DNA of 13,747 bases from Gemmatimonadaceae bacterium (GTDB lineage: Bacteria; Gemmatimonadota; Gemmatimonadetes; Gemmatimonadales; Gemmatimonadaceae): NCBI GenBank assembly GCA_014379705.1, contig JACMLI010000160.1, forward strand, positions 1 through 13,747, in the 5' to 3' direction. Positions 7,210-13,747 of the stretch are shown piece after piece. The translations under genes and the position numbers were made by a program. The notes under the pieces were generated by a model. The model was not told where the DNA came from. It made no database searches and saw only the letters and a list, made by a program, of their open reading frames with translations. Every line of letters starts with the position of its first letter. The stretch's first letter is position 1.

Positions 7210-10200
7210 CTATCTCTCGTTCCCCTCCACCGGCATCGCGTCGTGTGTCATCCACCACTGGCGCGGCATCGGGCGCTGCCGCGGCCAGATCTCGGCCAGC
7301 GTGTTGCCGTCGTACACCCGCCCATTCTTCATCACGTACCGGATCGTGTTCGTGTTCTTGATGTCGTCGAGCGGGTTGGCGTCGAGCACGAGAATGTCGG
7401 CGAGCTTTCCCGCCTCGACGCTGCCGACGTGCTTCTGGATGCCGATCGCCTCGGCGCCGTGAATGGTGGCGGCCTTGAGGGCGTCCATCGGCTTCATTCC
7501 GCCGCTGGCCACCGTCCAGAGCTCCCAGTGCACGCCCAGTCCCTGCAACTGCCCGTGCCCGCCGATCCCGACGCGCCCGCCGGCCTCCACGAGCTTCTTC
7601 GCCTGCTCCGCAAAGAGCTTGAACGAGTATTCGCTCTCGCGGAACCACTGCGGACGGCGCAGGCCGCGCCGCTCCAGTTCCGAGAACGGCGTGAAGCGCG
7701 TGAGCTTGGCGTCGGCCAGGATGTCGTAGTGCTCGTACCACCAGTTCTCGGCCCATGGGCCGCCGTACTGCACGAGGAGTGTTGGCGTCCACGTCGTGCC
7801 GCTGGCGGCGAAGAGCTGGATGGCGTCCTTGTACATCGGGGCGATCGGGAGCGTGTGCTCGATGCCGGCGTACCCGTCCATCGCCTCGGTCATGTTCTTC
7901 TTGAAGTCCAGGCCCCCTTCGAGCGTCGGCGTGATACGCTGCTCCTTCGCCGCCATCGCCAGCCACTGTCGCTGACGCCGGTCACCGGCCTGGTACTGCT
8001 TGATCGTCTCGGTGAGGTAGAACTCCGAGTAGCGCTTCATGACTTCCTTCGCGTCGTCGGCGCTCGTGACATCGTCGTATCCGAAGATGCCCGGGCCGGT
8101 GGCGAGGATGCGCGGCCCCATGATCTGCCCCACCTCCACGGCGTCGCCGTACGACACGACGTCTGCCGTCGAGGTCTGCGGATCGCGCGTCGTCGTGACG
8201 CCGTACGCCAGGTTCGCCGTGTACATGTATGGCTGCGGCGAATGGACGCCCCACTGCGGCCACATGTGCGCATGCACGTCGATGATACCGGGCATGATCG
8301 TCTTCCCGGACACGTCGATCGTGCGGGCGCCACTCGGCAGCTGAACGCTCCCTTGCGCGCCCACGGCCACGATGCGGTTGCCCGTCACCACGACGTCACC
8401 GCGCGGGATGACCAGCTCCCCCTTCATCGTGATGATGCGTGCGCCACGCAGGACGACGCTTCCCGTGGGGCGGTCCTTGACCGCCGTGATCGTGATGTCG
8501 GTGCGCGACGCCTCGTACACCGGGCGCGCGTTGCTCGCCACGGCGCCGCGGGCCCCTGGCACCGCCCGCGATGCGGAATCCGCCGCCAGTGAGTCCGCGC
8601 GCGCGACGTCGTAGCGGAAGAAGCTCCGCCCTAACGAGTAGTAGGCGCCCCGCGAGTTGGACTCCCACCCGATGAAGTCCCCGCCGATGCGCGACAGGCG
8701 CCGGAAGGGCAGCGGCCCGCCCGCCGCCTGTTGGACCGAGACCGTGGGCGTCGTGCCGCCGGTCATCGGCAGCGGGACCACGAAGAGCTTGTTGTCCACC
8801 ATGGCGAGCACTCGGCTGCCATCGGGGGACGCGATGAGCTCCTGGGCCTGGCGGGGCTGCGCGTTAGGCCCGCCTCCGGGCTGCTGGAACCCCGTCACCT
8901 TGAGGTGCGCCTTCCGGTCGGTGCCATCCCAGCGCACCGACACGAGGCCATCGGCAGCTTCGAAGTAGTAGACGCGCGTGCTGTCGGCCGTGAAGTGCGG
9001 CCGGCCCGCATTGGTGAGCGACGTGATATACGTCGTCTGGCCCCCCGTCGCGGGGATCCACACCAGGTCCGTGATCACGAGCTTGGGATTGATCTCGTCG
9101 TTGACGAAGGCCCGCTGGGTGCGCGGGGCCCGGGCCGCCACGATCCGGGCCCCGTTCGGCGTGTACGATATGTCGTCGTAGTACGCCAGTTGCGAGGTGA
9201 GCTTCTCCGGACGCCCGCCGTCGGCGGCAATGCGCCAGATGTCGCCGCCATCCTCCGTCCACGACACGTAGGCGATGTACCGGCCGTCGGGGGACCAGGT
9301 GGGCGCATGTTCACCATCGTTGGAGGTCGTCAGGCGCTTCGGCGTTCCCGACGGAAGGTTCATGATCCACAGGTGATCGAGCGCCGAGAAGGCGAGGCGC
9401 TTGCCATCCGGCGACGGGCGCGCCCCGCGCACCTGTCGCACCGTCAGCACCGAGTCGTCGATCGGGTACTCGAACCGCACGAGTTCGCCGATCATCTGGT
9501 CGACGTCGGCCGTGAACGGGATCTGCGTCTGCTTGCCGGTCGCAGCGTCGACGCTCCAGATCTTGCCGTGGTGCGCGAGGACGATGCCACGCGAATCGGG
9601 CGTCCACGAATAGCCGGGAAGCAGATCGCGCGACCCCCGCGACTCGATGTCGTCGCGCTGGATCTCGCTTGCCAACCACTTCTCGTCTCCCGATGACAGC
9701 TCGCGCAGCTTGAGCCCCGTCACTGCCATGCGACGCGAACCGTAGGCGAGCCACTTGCCGTCGGGGCTGATCGCGGGCCGGAACCCGGTCCCGAGATTGA
9801 GCGACCGCGTGACGAGGCGGCCCGACTCGCGGTCGTACATCACGACCTGCGTGGTGCCCATCATCTGGTTGTAGCCGGCCGCACCGGTGCGGGCCCCGGC
9901 ATAGATGAAGCGACCATCGGGGGATACCGATGCACCCATGAAGTTCGAGGGTGCATTGCCGCCACCCCCCGGGCCGCCGCCGGGGGCTGGGGGCGTCTGC
10001 CCCGTGAGCCGGAGACCGGCCCCGCCTTGCCGGTGATAGAGCCAGAGGTCGTTGCTTCGCGACACGACGATGTATTGGCCGTCGGGCGTCCAGTCCGGCG
10101 AGATGAAGCCCTGCCCCGTGCCGCGCGTGAGCGCACGCAGGTTCTTTCCGTCCGGATCGATGACGTAGAGATTCTCGCTCCCTGATCGATCGCTTACGAA

Positions 10201-10530
10201 GACGATCGAGCGCCCGTCGGGGGAATAGCGCGGCTGGCCGTCGAAGCCGGAGCCACTCGTTATGCGCGTGGCCTTTCCTCCCCCGATCGGCAGCGTATAA
10301 ATGTCACCGAGGAGGTCAAAGACGATCGTGCGTCCGTCGGCCGAGAGGTCGAGCGATATCCAGGTGCCCTCGTCGGTCGTGAACTTGAGGGGACGGGTGG
10401 GAATGAGCGGCAAGTCGCTCTCCGGCGCGGTGCGGCGCGCCGTGTCCGCCGTGTTCTGCGCCCCGGCACTGCCGGCGAGGCCGACGACCAGGACGAGGGC
10501 CAGGAATGAGCGGAGACGGTTCAGGGACAT
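7210..10530 (-). CDS. Exported PD40 propeller-amidohydrolase fusion protein
   Basis: An 1106-residue exported protein. Residues 1-24 are a signal peptide (FLALVLVVGLAGSAGA). About 45-600 hold roughly eleven PD40 repeats (YSPDGRSIVFVSD, VSPDGRFIYAG, TWSPDGRYIAYVSW and others). About 695-1090 is an amidohydrolase metal-dependent hydrolase domain of the imidazolonepropionase type: GARTIDVSGKTIMPGIIDVHAHMW with the metal-binding pair H753/H755, then H892 in GIEH, and the C-terminal AGKLADILVLDANPL that closes the barrel. Where most relatives have a GTD aspartate, this one has GGHGQLQGLG with H992. I recall the same GxHGQ motif in other propeller-fused amidohydrolases, so it probably marks the subfamily and not a dead enzyme. 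The substrate is unknown; cyclic amides or cyclic dipeptides are typical for the superfamily. A short Gly/Pro-rich stretch lies near residue 185. The start is supported by GGAG 5 bases before the ATG. Confidence 0.9.
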   Translation of the reverse strand: MSLNRLRSFLALVLVVGLAGSAGAQNTADTARRTAPESDLPLIPTRPLKFTTDEGTWISLDLSADGRTIVFDLLGDIYTLPIGGGKATRITSGSGFDGQPRYSPDGRSIVFVSDRSGSENLYVIDPDGKNLRALTRGTGQGFISPDWTPDGQYIVVSRSNDLWLYHRQGGAGLRLTGQTPPAPGGGPGGGGNAPSNFMGASVSPDGRFIYAGARTGAAGYNQMMGTTQVVMYDRESGRLVTRSLNLGTGFRPAISPDGKWLAYGSRRMAVTGLKLRELSSGDEKWLASEIQRDDIESRGSRDLLPGYSWTPDSRGIVLAHHGKIWSVDAATGKQTQIPFTADVDQMIGELVRFEYPIDDSVLTVRQVRGARPSPDGKRLAFSALDHLWIMNLPSGTPKRLTTSNDGEHAPTWSPDGRYIAYVSWTEDGGDIWRIAADGGRPEKLTSQLAYYDDISYTPNGARIVAARAPRTQRAFVNDEINPKLVITDLVWIPATGGQTTYITSLTNAGRPHFTADSTRVYYFEAADGLVSVRWDGTDRKAHLKVTGFQQPGGGPNAQPRQAQELIASPDGSRVLAMVDNKLFVVPLPMTGGTTPTVSVQQAAGGPLPFRRLSRIGGDFIGWESNSRGAYYSLGRSFFRYDVARADSLAADSASRAVPGARGAVASNARPVYEASRTDITITAVKDRPTGSVVLRGARIITMKGELVIPRGDVVVTGNRIVAVGAQGSVQLPSGARTIDVSGKTIMPGIIDVHAHMWPQWGVHSPQPYMYTANLAYGVTTTRDPQTSTADVVSYGDAVEVGQIMGPRILATGPGIFGYDDVTSADDAKEVMKRYSEFYLTETIKQYQAGDRRQRQWLAMAAKEQRITPTLEGGLDFKKNMTEAMDGYAGIEHTLPIAPMYKDAIQLFAASGTTWTPTLLVQYGGPWAENWWYEHYDILADAKLTRFTPFSELERRGLRRPQWFRESEYSFKLFAEQAKKLVEAGGRVGIGGHGQLQGLGVHWELWTVASGGMKPMDALKAATIHGAEAIGIQKHVGSVEAGKLADILVLDANPLDDIKNTNTIRYVMKNGRVYDGNTLAEIWPRQRPMPRQWWMTHDAMPVEGNER

Positions 10531-10592
10531 GGGAACTCCACGTGGGATGGGACGTCCGCTGACTTATGGACCGGGCACGGGGGTCGCAAGGG

Positions 10593-10607
10593 GAGTGTCG
10601 GACACTC
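10593..10607. promoter_or_regulatory. Operator-like 15-bp palindrome upstream of the amidohydrolase
   Basis: GAGTGTCGGACACTC is a perfect palindrome around a central G, 63-77 bases upstream of the amidohydrolase ATG. Just downstream on the minus strand lie a possible -35 TTGCGA (10584-10589) and CATAAG as a possible -10, though their spacing (15) is poor. The site would suit a regulator binding upstream of polymerase. Confidence 0.4.
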
Positions 10608-10638
10608 GCCTTGAGCGGAAGGATCGACCCCATCGTCA

Positions 10639-10709
10639 TCCCGGACAAGCGAGCGGTAGCGAGCGCCGATCCGGGACCCAGGGTCGTTGCCAAGGGTCCA
10701 CCAAACGAC
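10639..10709. repeat. Composite palindromic intergenic repeat
   Basis: It contains TCCCGGA (10639-10645) pairing with TCCGGGA (10670-10676), two direct copies of AGCGAGCG between them, the palindrome GACCCAGGGTC (10675-10685), and GTCGTT (10683-10688) pairing with AACGAC (10704-10709). The pattern of a CCCGGA/TCCGGG stem around AGCGAGCG is one I know from dispersed intergenic repeats in several high-GC bacteria. It is non-coding. Confidence 0.5.
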
Positions 10710-10714
10710 ACGGG

Positions 10715-10734
10715 GCTCCAGCCTTCGCCGGAGC
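10715..10734. repeat. Second copy of the GCTCC...GGAGC hairpin, just after the PAP2 gene
   Basis: It is identical to 7087-7106 at 17 of 20 bases, with similar flanks (GGAGCGA then GA and AAC). It forms a 5-bp stem GCTCC/GGAGC, one mismatch, then two more pairs around a CTTC loop. It lies 13 bases past the PAP2 stop on the minus strand, so it may also act as its terminator. Confidence 0.5.
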
Positions 10735-10747
10735 GACGAGAACCGGC

Positions 10748-11524
10748 CTAACGCGGCGTTCGCGCGCGGTGCGAGAAGCCCACCAGGCGCCGACCGACGA
10801 AGGTCCCCACCCCCGCCCCCACGATCACGTCGCTCGCCCAGTGCCGCTCGTCGACCACGCGAGAGATCCCGACCGCCGCCGCCCCAGCATACAGCAGCGG
10901 CCGAACCCATCGGGCCGCCTTCGGATGCGAACGCCCGAGCTCGGCGCTGAACGCCGAGGCGGCCGCAAAGGCCACGGTCGTGTGCCCCGAGGGCATCGAG
11001 GACCACTCTTCGCGATGCCCGCGAAACGGGGAGAACTCGTCGCCATCCGAGCCCTCGACATCGAGGGGTCGTGCGCGTCCCACCGCAAACTTGAGCGCCG
11101 ACGTCACGCCGCCGGCCAGGAGCACCGACTGCGTCGCGTGCCAGCCGGCATCCTCGAACCCGGGGCGCCCCGCCAGCTTCCCCGCCGCAAACACCCCGGC
11201 TGAGATCAATACGGCCCCCGGGCTCCCCAAACCGTTGACAAAATGGGCCGTTCGCCCGACCGCCGTCCCGTTGCGAAAGTCGTGCGCACGCATCTCCGTT
11301 CCGATCGGCGCATCGAACGAGGAGATGGCGAGGGCGCCGGCCAGTGTGCCTAACAAGACGGTCCCCTCGAAGCGCGGGCGCCAGCGAGCAGGCAGGGTTT
11401 GCACTGCAGCCACGGTCGTGTCCTGCGCCACGACGCTCAAGGAAGGCGCGGCGAGCGACAACGCGAACACGCCGCCCAGCAGGCGCGATCGCATCCAGGC
11501 TTCAGGTCTTCGCCTCACGCGCAT
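10748..11524 (-). CDS. Exported/membrane PAP2 superfamily phosphatase
   Basis: A 258-residue PAP2 (type 2 phosphatidic acid phosphatase) protein, likely acting on lipid phosphates (undecaprenyl pyrophosphate, phosphatidylglycerophosphate or lipid A type) on the outer face of the membrane. All three motifs are present: K145 to RP153 in KFAVGRARP, PSGH with H181 in SMPSGHTTVAF, and R222 to H228 with D232 in SRVVDERHWASD. A signal peptide with a long Arg-rich start ends at VVAQD near residue 35. Hydrophobic segments follow near 54-66, 95-110 and around the catalytic motifs. I choose the ATG at 11524 because GAGGT lies 5 bases upstream; the ATG at 11494 would also leave a complete signal peptide but has a poor binding site, and the frame upstream of 11524 has no family content. 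It is divergent from the M23 peptidase, so both may serve envelope synthesis. The exact substrate cannot be told. Confidence 0.9.
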   Translation of the reverse strand: MRVRRRPEAWMRSRLLGGVFALSLAAPSLSVVAQDTTVAAVQTLPARWRPRFEGTVLLGTLAGALAISSFDAPIGTEMRAHDFRNGTAVGRTAHFVNGLGSPGAVLISAGVFAAGKLAGRPGFEDAGWHATQSVLLAGGVTSALKFAVGRARPLDVEGSDGDEFSPFRGHREEWSSMPSGHTTVAFAAASAFSAELGRSHPKAARWVRPLLYAGAAAVGISRVVDERHWASDVIVGAGVGTFVGRRLVGFSHRARTPR

Positions 11525-11529
11525 GATCA

Positions 11530-11534
11530 ACCTC
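11530..11534 (-). promoter_or_regulatory. Ribosome binding site deciding the PAP2 start
   Basis: GAGGT on the minus strand, 5 bases before the ATG at 11524. The alternative ATG at 11494 has no comparable site. Confidence 0.65.
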
Positions 11535-11592
11535 GCACGATGCCACCGCGTTTGCCGGCCCTCGGTCGCCAAGCTATCCCGCTCCGGCCGGG

Positions 11593-11621
11593 TTGGCATC
11601 ACCCCTCGGCCGACCTATCCT
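11593..11621 (+). promoter_or_regulatory. Sigma70-like promoter of the M23 peptidase gene
   Basis: TTGGCA (11593-11598, 5 of 6 to the -35 consensus), a 17-base spacer, then TATCCT (11616-11621, 4 of 6). It lies in the divergent gap before the M23 start at 11661. Transcription would begin near 11628, leaving a leader of about 33 bases. Confidence 0.55.
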
Positions 11622-11660
11622 CCCTCGTCGCGGTTGGCGTCCACGCATCACCCCAGGTTC

Positions 11661-12815
11661 ATGCACCGCTCCCTCCTGCTGGCGGCCCGGCTGGGGTCCG
11701 CCGGATTGACCTGCGCCTCGCTCGCCGAGGCGCAGGGACGACCACCTATCGCCGAGGGGGTCGAGGTGAGGGTGCAGGAGGCCCCGATGATCGCACGCAT
11801 CGACGGCGGGAACGTGCTCGCGTGGGAAGTGCACCTGACGAATGCGCGCGCGGATACGGTGCGCGTCAGTCGCGTGGTCGTGACGGACGCCGCGCAACGC
11901 GCCATAGCCACCTTTGACGACGCCGCGCTCGCGCGATGGATGCAGCCGCTCACCCGCGGGGCATCCCCGACGCCGGCGACGATCATCCCACCAGGCGTGC
12001 GACGCGTCCTGCACGCCTGGGTTCCGCTGAGCCCCGGGGCGCCAACGCCCCAGCGCCTGGTGCACGCCGTCACGGTGAGCGCCGGCACTTCAGAGTTCGT
12101 CACCATCTCGACGGCTGTCGCGGTCAGCGCGGAGCCTCCCATCGTGCTCTCTCCACCGCTGCGCGGCGGGCCGTGGGCCGCGATCTACGATCCCACGCTT
12201 CCCGGCGGGCATCGCACGGCGATCTACACGGTCGATGGACGCGCGCGGATCCCGGGACGCTTTGCGATGGACTTCGTGCGATTGCCGACGGCTGGCGCCT
12301 TCGACATCCGCGCCACCGCCCCGGATCGGAATGGATTCGGCGCGGACGTCCTCGCCGTCGGCGATGGCACGATCGTGGCCGCGGTGGACGACATGCGGGA
12401 CAATGACAACACGGGGAGTGCGCCTCGCCCGCGCTTTGGCATCGAGGCGGGGAGCGGGAACTACGTCACCCTCGCCCTGGGCCGCGGGCACCACGCCTTC
12501 TACGAGCACCTCAAGGCTGGGAGCATCACCGTTCGCGTCGGGCAGCGCGTGCGCGCCGGCGAGGTGATCGGCCAACTCGGGCACTCCGGGAGCAGTTCGA
12601 TCGGGCCCCACCTCCATTTTCACGTGGCCGACGCGAACTCGCTGCTCGGCAGCGAGGGCCGGCCCTTCGCCCTGCAGGCGTTCCTCGAGCGGGGCGCCTT
12701 CGCCGACATCAGCGCGTTCGTCGCCGGACGGCGCTACGAGGAACCGGCGGGGGGCGCGCCGCGTCAGCGCCGGCGCGAGATGCCGCGACCCAACTCCGTG
12801 GTGATGTTCCCTTGA
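11661..12815 (+). CDS. Exported M23 family (LytM-like) peptidase
   Basis: A 384-residue exported protein with a C-terminal M23 peptidase domain; M23 enzymes cut peptidoglycan cross-links or regulate enzymes that do. Residues 1-24 are a signal peptide ending AEAQ. About 25-155 is a beta-rich domain without a family I recognise. About 160-350 is the M23 domain: RFAMDF with D204, then GHHAFYEHL, VGQRVRAGEVIGQLGHSG, and PHLHFH with H317 and H319. The usual first zinc ligand (His in HxxxD) is Arg here (R200), with GHRTAI a little upstream. I recall this RFAxD form in other exported M23 proteins with the same HxHFH and NSxLGSEGxP ending, so it is a subfamily trait; whether zinc is bound normally is uncertain. 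The tail is Arg/Pro-rich. The start at 11661 is set by the signal peptide and the promoter upstream; the ribosome binding site (AGG) is weak. Confidence 0.88.
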   Translation: MHRSLLLAARLGSAGLTCASLAEAQGRPPIAEGVEVRVQEAPMIARIDGGNVLAWEVHLTNARADTVRVSRVVVTDAAQRAIATFDDAALARWMQPLTRGASPTPATIIPPGVRRVLHAWVPLSPGAPTPQRLVHAVTVSAGTSEFVTISTAVAVSAEPPIVLSPPLRGGPWAAIYDPTLPGGHRTAIYTVDGRARIPGRFAMDFVRLPTAGAFDIRATAPDRNGFGADVLAVGDGTIVAAVDDMRDNDNTGSAPRPRFGIEAGSGNYVTLALGRGHHAFYEHLKAGSITVRVGQRVRAGEVIGQLGHSGSSSIGPHLHFHVADANSLLGSEGRPFALQAFLERGAFADISAFVAGRRYEEPAGGAPRQRRREMPRPNSVVMFP

Positions 12816-12893
12816 TGCCGATAGGTTGATGGCGCCGGTTTTGTTGCCTCGCACGCGGACCTTCCACCATCCCCCATCGTGGCTTCCCTCCCC

Positions 12894-13391
12894 ATGACCC
12901 CGCGCAACATCGCCGCGATCGGCCTCACACTCGTCTCGCTCGGCCTCCTCTGGCCCGGCCTGACGGAGCCGGTGCTTTCCATCAGCGCCTCGATCACGCT
13001 GCTCGGCAAGACGCGCGAGGTCTTCCGGCAGACGCAGAGCATCGTGGAATCCGTGCAGAACCTCCACCGCGCCGGCAACACCTTCGTGGCAGGGCTCATC
13101 CTGTTCTTCTCCATCACCGTGCCGGTGATCAAGGCCGCGCTCCTCATCGCCATCTTTGCGGCGAAGCAGGTCACCACGCGCCGTCGTCTCCACACCGTCG
13201 TGAACTCGGTGAGCAAGTGGGCGATGGCCGACGTGTTCGTCGTGGGCGTCTTCATCGCCTTCCTCGCCGCCAAGGCAACCGACAACCTCGATGCGGTCAC
13301 CGGGCGGGGCTTCTACTTCTTCGTGGCGTATTGCCTCGTGTCGAACCTCTCGTTCCAGCTCCTCGAGGTACCTGGAGAGCGCACGGCGTAG
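12894..13391 (+). CDS. PqiA-like (paraquat-inducible protein A) membrane protein, single domain
   Basis: A 165-residue membrane protein with four hydrophobic segments at about 6-23, 64-90, 110-127 and 139-157. Features of the PqiA family are FSITVPVIKAAL in the second segment and SKWAMADVFVVGVFIAFLA in the third. E. coli PqiA carries two such domains and works with PqiB/PqiC in lipid transport between membranes. This protein has one domain and no PqiB (MCE) gene next to it. A periplasmic loop of about 40 residues (STVE-like, charged) separates segments one and two. The start may be the ATG at 12894 or the GTG at 12879, five codons upstream; neither has a clear ribosome binding site. It follows the M23 gene by 78 bases on the same strand and may be co-transcribed. 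It lacks the zinc-ribbon cysteines often seen in full-length PqiA. Confidence 0.75.
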   Translation: MTPRNIAAIGLTLVSLGLLWPGLTEPVLSISASITLLGKTREVFRQTQSIVESVQNLHRAGNTFVAGLILFFSITVPVIKAALLIAIFAAKQVTTRRRLHTVVNSVSKWAMADVFVVGVFIAFLAAKATDNLDAVTGRGFYFFVAYCLVSNLSFQLLEVPGERTA

Positions 13392-13396
13392 CTGCT

Positions 13397-13433
13397 CAGG
13401 GCGTCAGGGGCGTCGCGTGAAGGTGACGCCCTG
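13397..13433. terminator. Hairpin in the convergent gap, reaching into the DUF3471-like gene
   Basis: CAGGGCGTCA (13397-13406) pairs perfectly with TGACGCCCTG (13424-13433), and the flanking GCTG/CAGC can extend the stem past a two-base bulge. It begins 6 bases after the PqiA-like stop. The left arm contains the stop codon of the minus gene (13404-13406) and the right arm lies in its coding sequence. No T run. Probably a two-way terminator. Confidence 0.55.
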
Positions 13434-13747
13434 CAGCTGAATCGACCGCGCCACCCCCGCGGGATCGAACGCGAACGTCACCACGTGGCCCGACCCGGCG
13501 ACCTCCACGCGCAGCTGGTGGCGCGACGCGTCCATGATCTCCACCGGGCCGTACTGCGCTCCCCATCGGTAGGTGAGCCGGCCATCGCGCATGGCGATGG
13601 TCACGTCCCCGAACGACGGCTCGCCGAAGGTGCCGGTGAACGACGCGAGGGGGTGCGCAAGAGGTTGACGCTGGCGCGCGGCACGCGTCGAGTCGTCCAC
13701 GGCGGCGCGCTGGCGCCCTGCCTCGAGGCGCGTGCGCAACTCCGCCA
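13404..13747 (-). CDS. DUF3471-like C-terminal part of a probable beta-lactamase-fold serine hydrolase, 5' part outside
   Basis: The frame is open to the right edge and reads AELRTRLEAGRQRAAVDD into what is seen, so the true start is outside the window. The first 30 or so residues are a charged helical linker. Then LASFTGTFGEPSFGDVTI, RDGRLTYRWG, GPVEIMD, HVVTFAFDPAGVARSIQLQG and VTFTRRP follow the beta-strand pattern of the DUF3471 domain that ends many class C beta-lactamase-like (AmpC/PBP4-like) exported serine hydrolases. That identity of the missing part is an inference from the domain pairing. The stop is 12 bases from the stop of the convergent PqiA-like gene. Confidence 0.65.
   Translation of the reverse strand, partial: AELRTRLEAGRQRAAVDDSTRAARQRQPLAHPLASFTGTFGEPSFGDVTIAMRDGRLTYRWGAQYGPVEIMDASRHQLRVEVAGSGHVVTFAFDPAGVARSIQLQGVTFTRRP

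Overview
The window is high-GC, gene-dense bacterial DNA with long open frames, many exported enzymes carrying Ala-Gln type signal peptides, and several PD40/TolB-like beta-propeller proteins. That mix (a BlaI/M56 pair, S9 peptidases, propeller-amidohydrolase fusions) is what I would expect from Gemmatimonadota or a similar soil or freshwater phylum. The assignment is an inference from gene style, since there is no rRNA or marker gene here. I see no tRNA, rRNA, CRISPR array, transposase or phage gene.

Layout. (1) Positions 1-2360, minus strand: a BlaI/MecI-type repressor and an M56 (BlaR1-like) membrane metalloprotease, joined by an ATGA overlap. They are preceded by a promoter whose -35/-10 spacer is exactly a 16-bp palindrome; a second, related palindrome lies one 22-bp unit upstream. 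The M56 protein continues into HEAT-like repeats and runs off the left edge. (2) 2363-2506: two strong hairpins. (3) 2507-5008, minus: an exported S9 (DPP-IV-like) serine peptidase with a complete Ser-Asp-His triad. (4) 5009-5334: a divergent intergenic region with a perfect operator-like inverted repeat. (5) 5335-7056, plus: an exported protein made of 12 PD40 repeats. (6) 7210-10530, minus: an 1106-residue exported protein with an N-terminal PD40 propeller region and a C-terminal amidohydrolase domain. (7) 10531-10747: an intergenic region with a palindrome, a dispersed-type palindromic repeat and a hairpin that also occurs at 7087-7106. (8) 10748-11524, minus: an exported or membrane PAP2 phosphatase. 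(9) 11661-12815, plus: an exported M23-type peptidase with a good sigma70-like promoter. (10) 12894-13391, plus: a single-domain PqiA-like membrane protein. (11) 13404-13747, minus: the C-terminal DUF3471-like end of a gene that starts outside the window, probably a beta-lactamase-fold serine hydrolase.

How it fits together. Most genes act at or outside the cytoplasmic membrane. Genes 3, 5 and 6 look like an extracytoplasmic peptide or small-molecule degradation set built around beta-propellers. Genes 8-11 look like envelope maintenance (lipid phosphatase, cell-wall hydrolase, PqiA-like transport, penicillin-binding-like hydrolase). The BlaI/M56 pair is a self-regulated signalling module: by family precedent the membrane protease senses a signal and its action ends in repressor cleavage. 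No beta-lactamase gene lies beside it and no classical penicillin-sensor domain is visible in the part seen, so its signal and regulon are open. I regard this as largely ordinary chromosomal DNA. Its most interesting element is the operator/promoter and the sensor architecture of the BlaI/M56 module.
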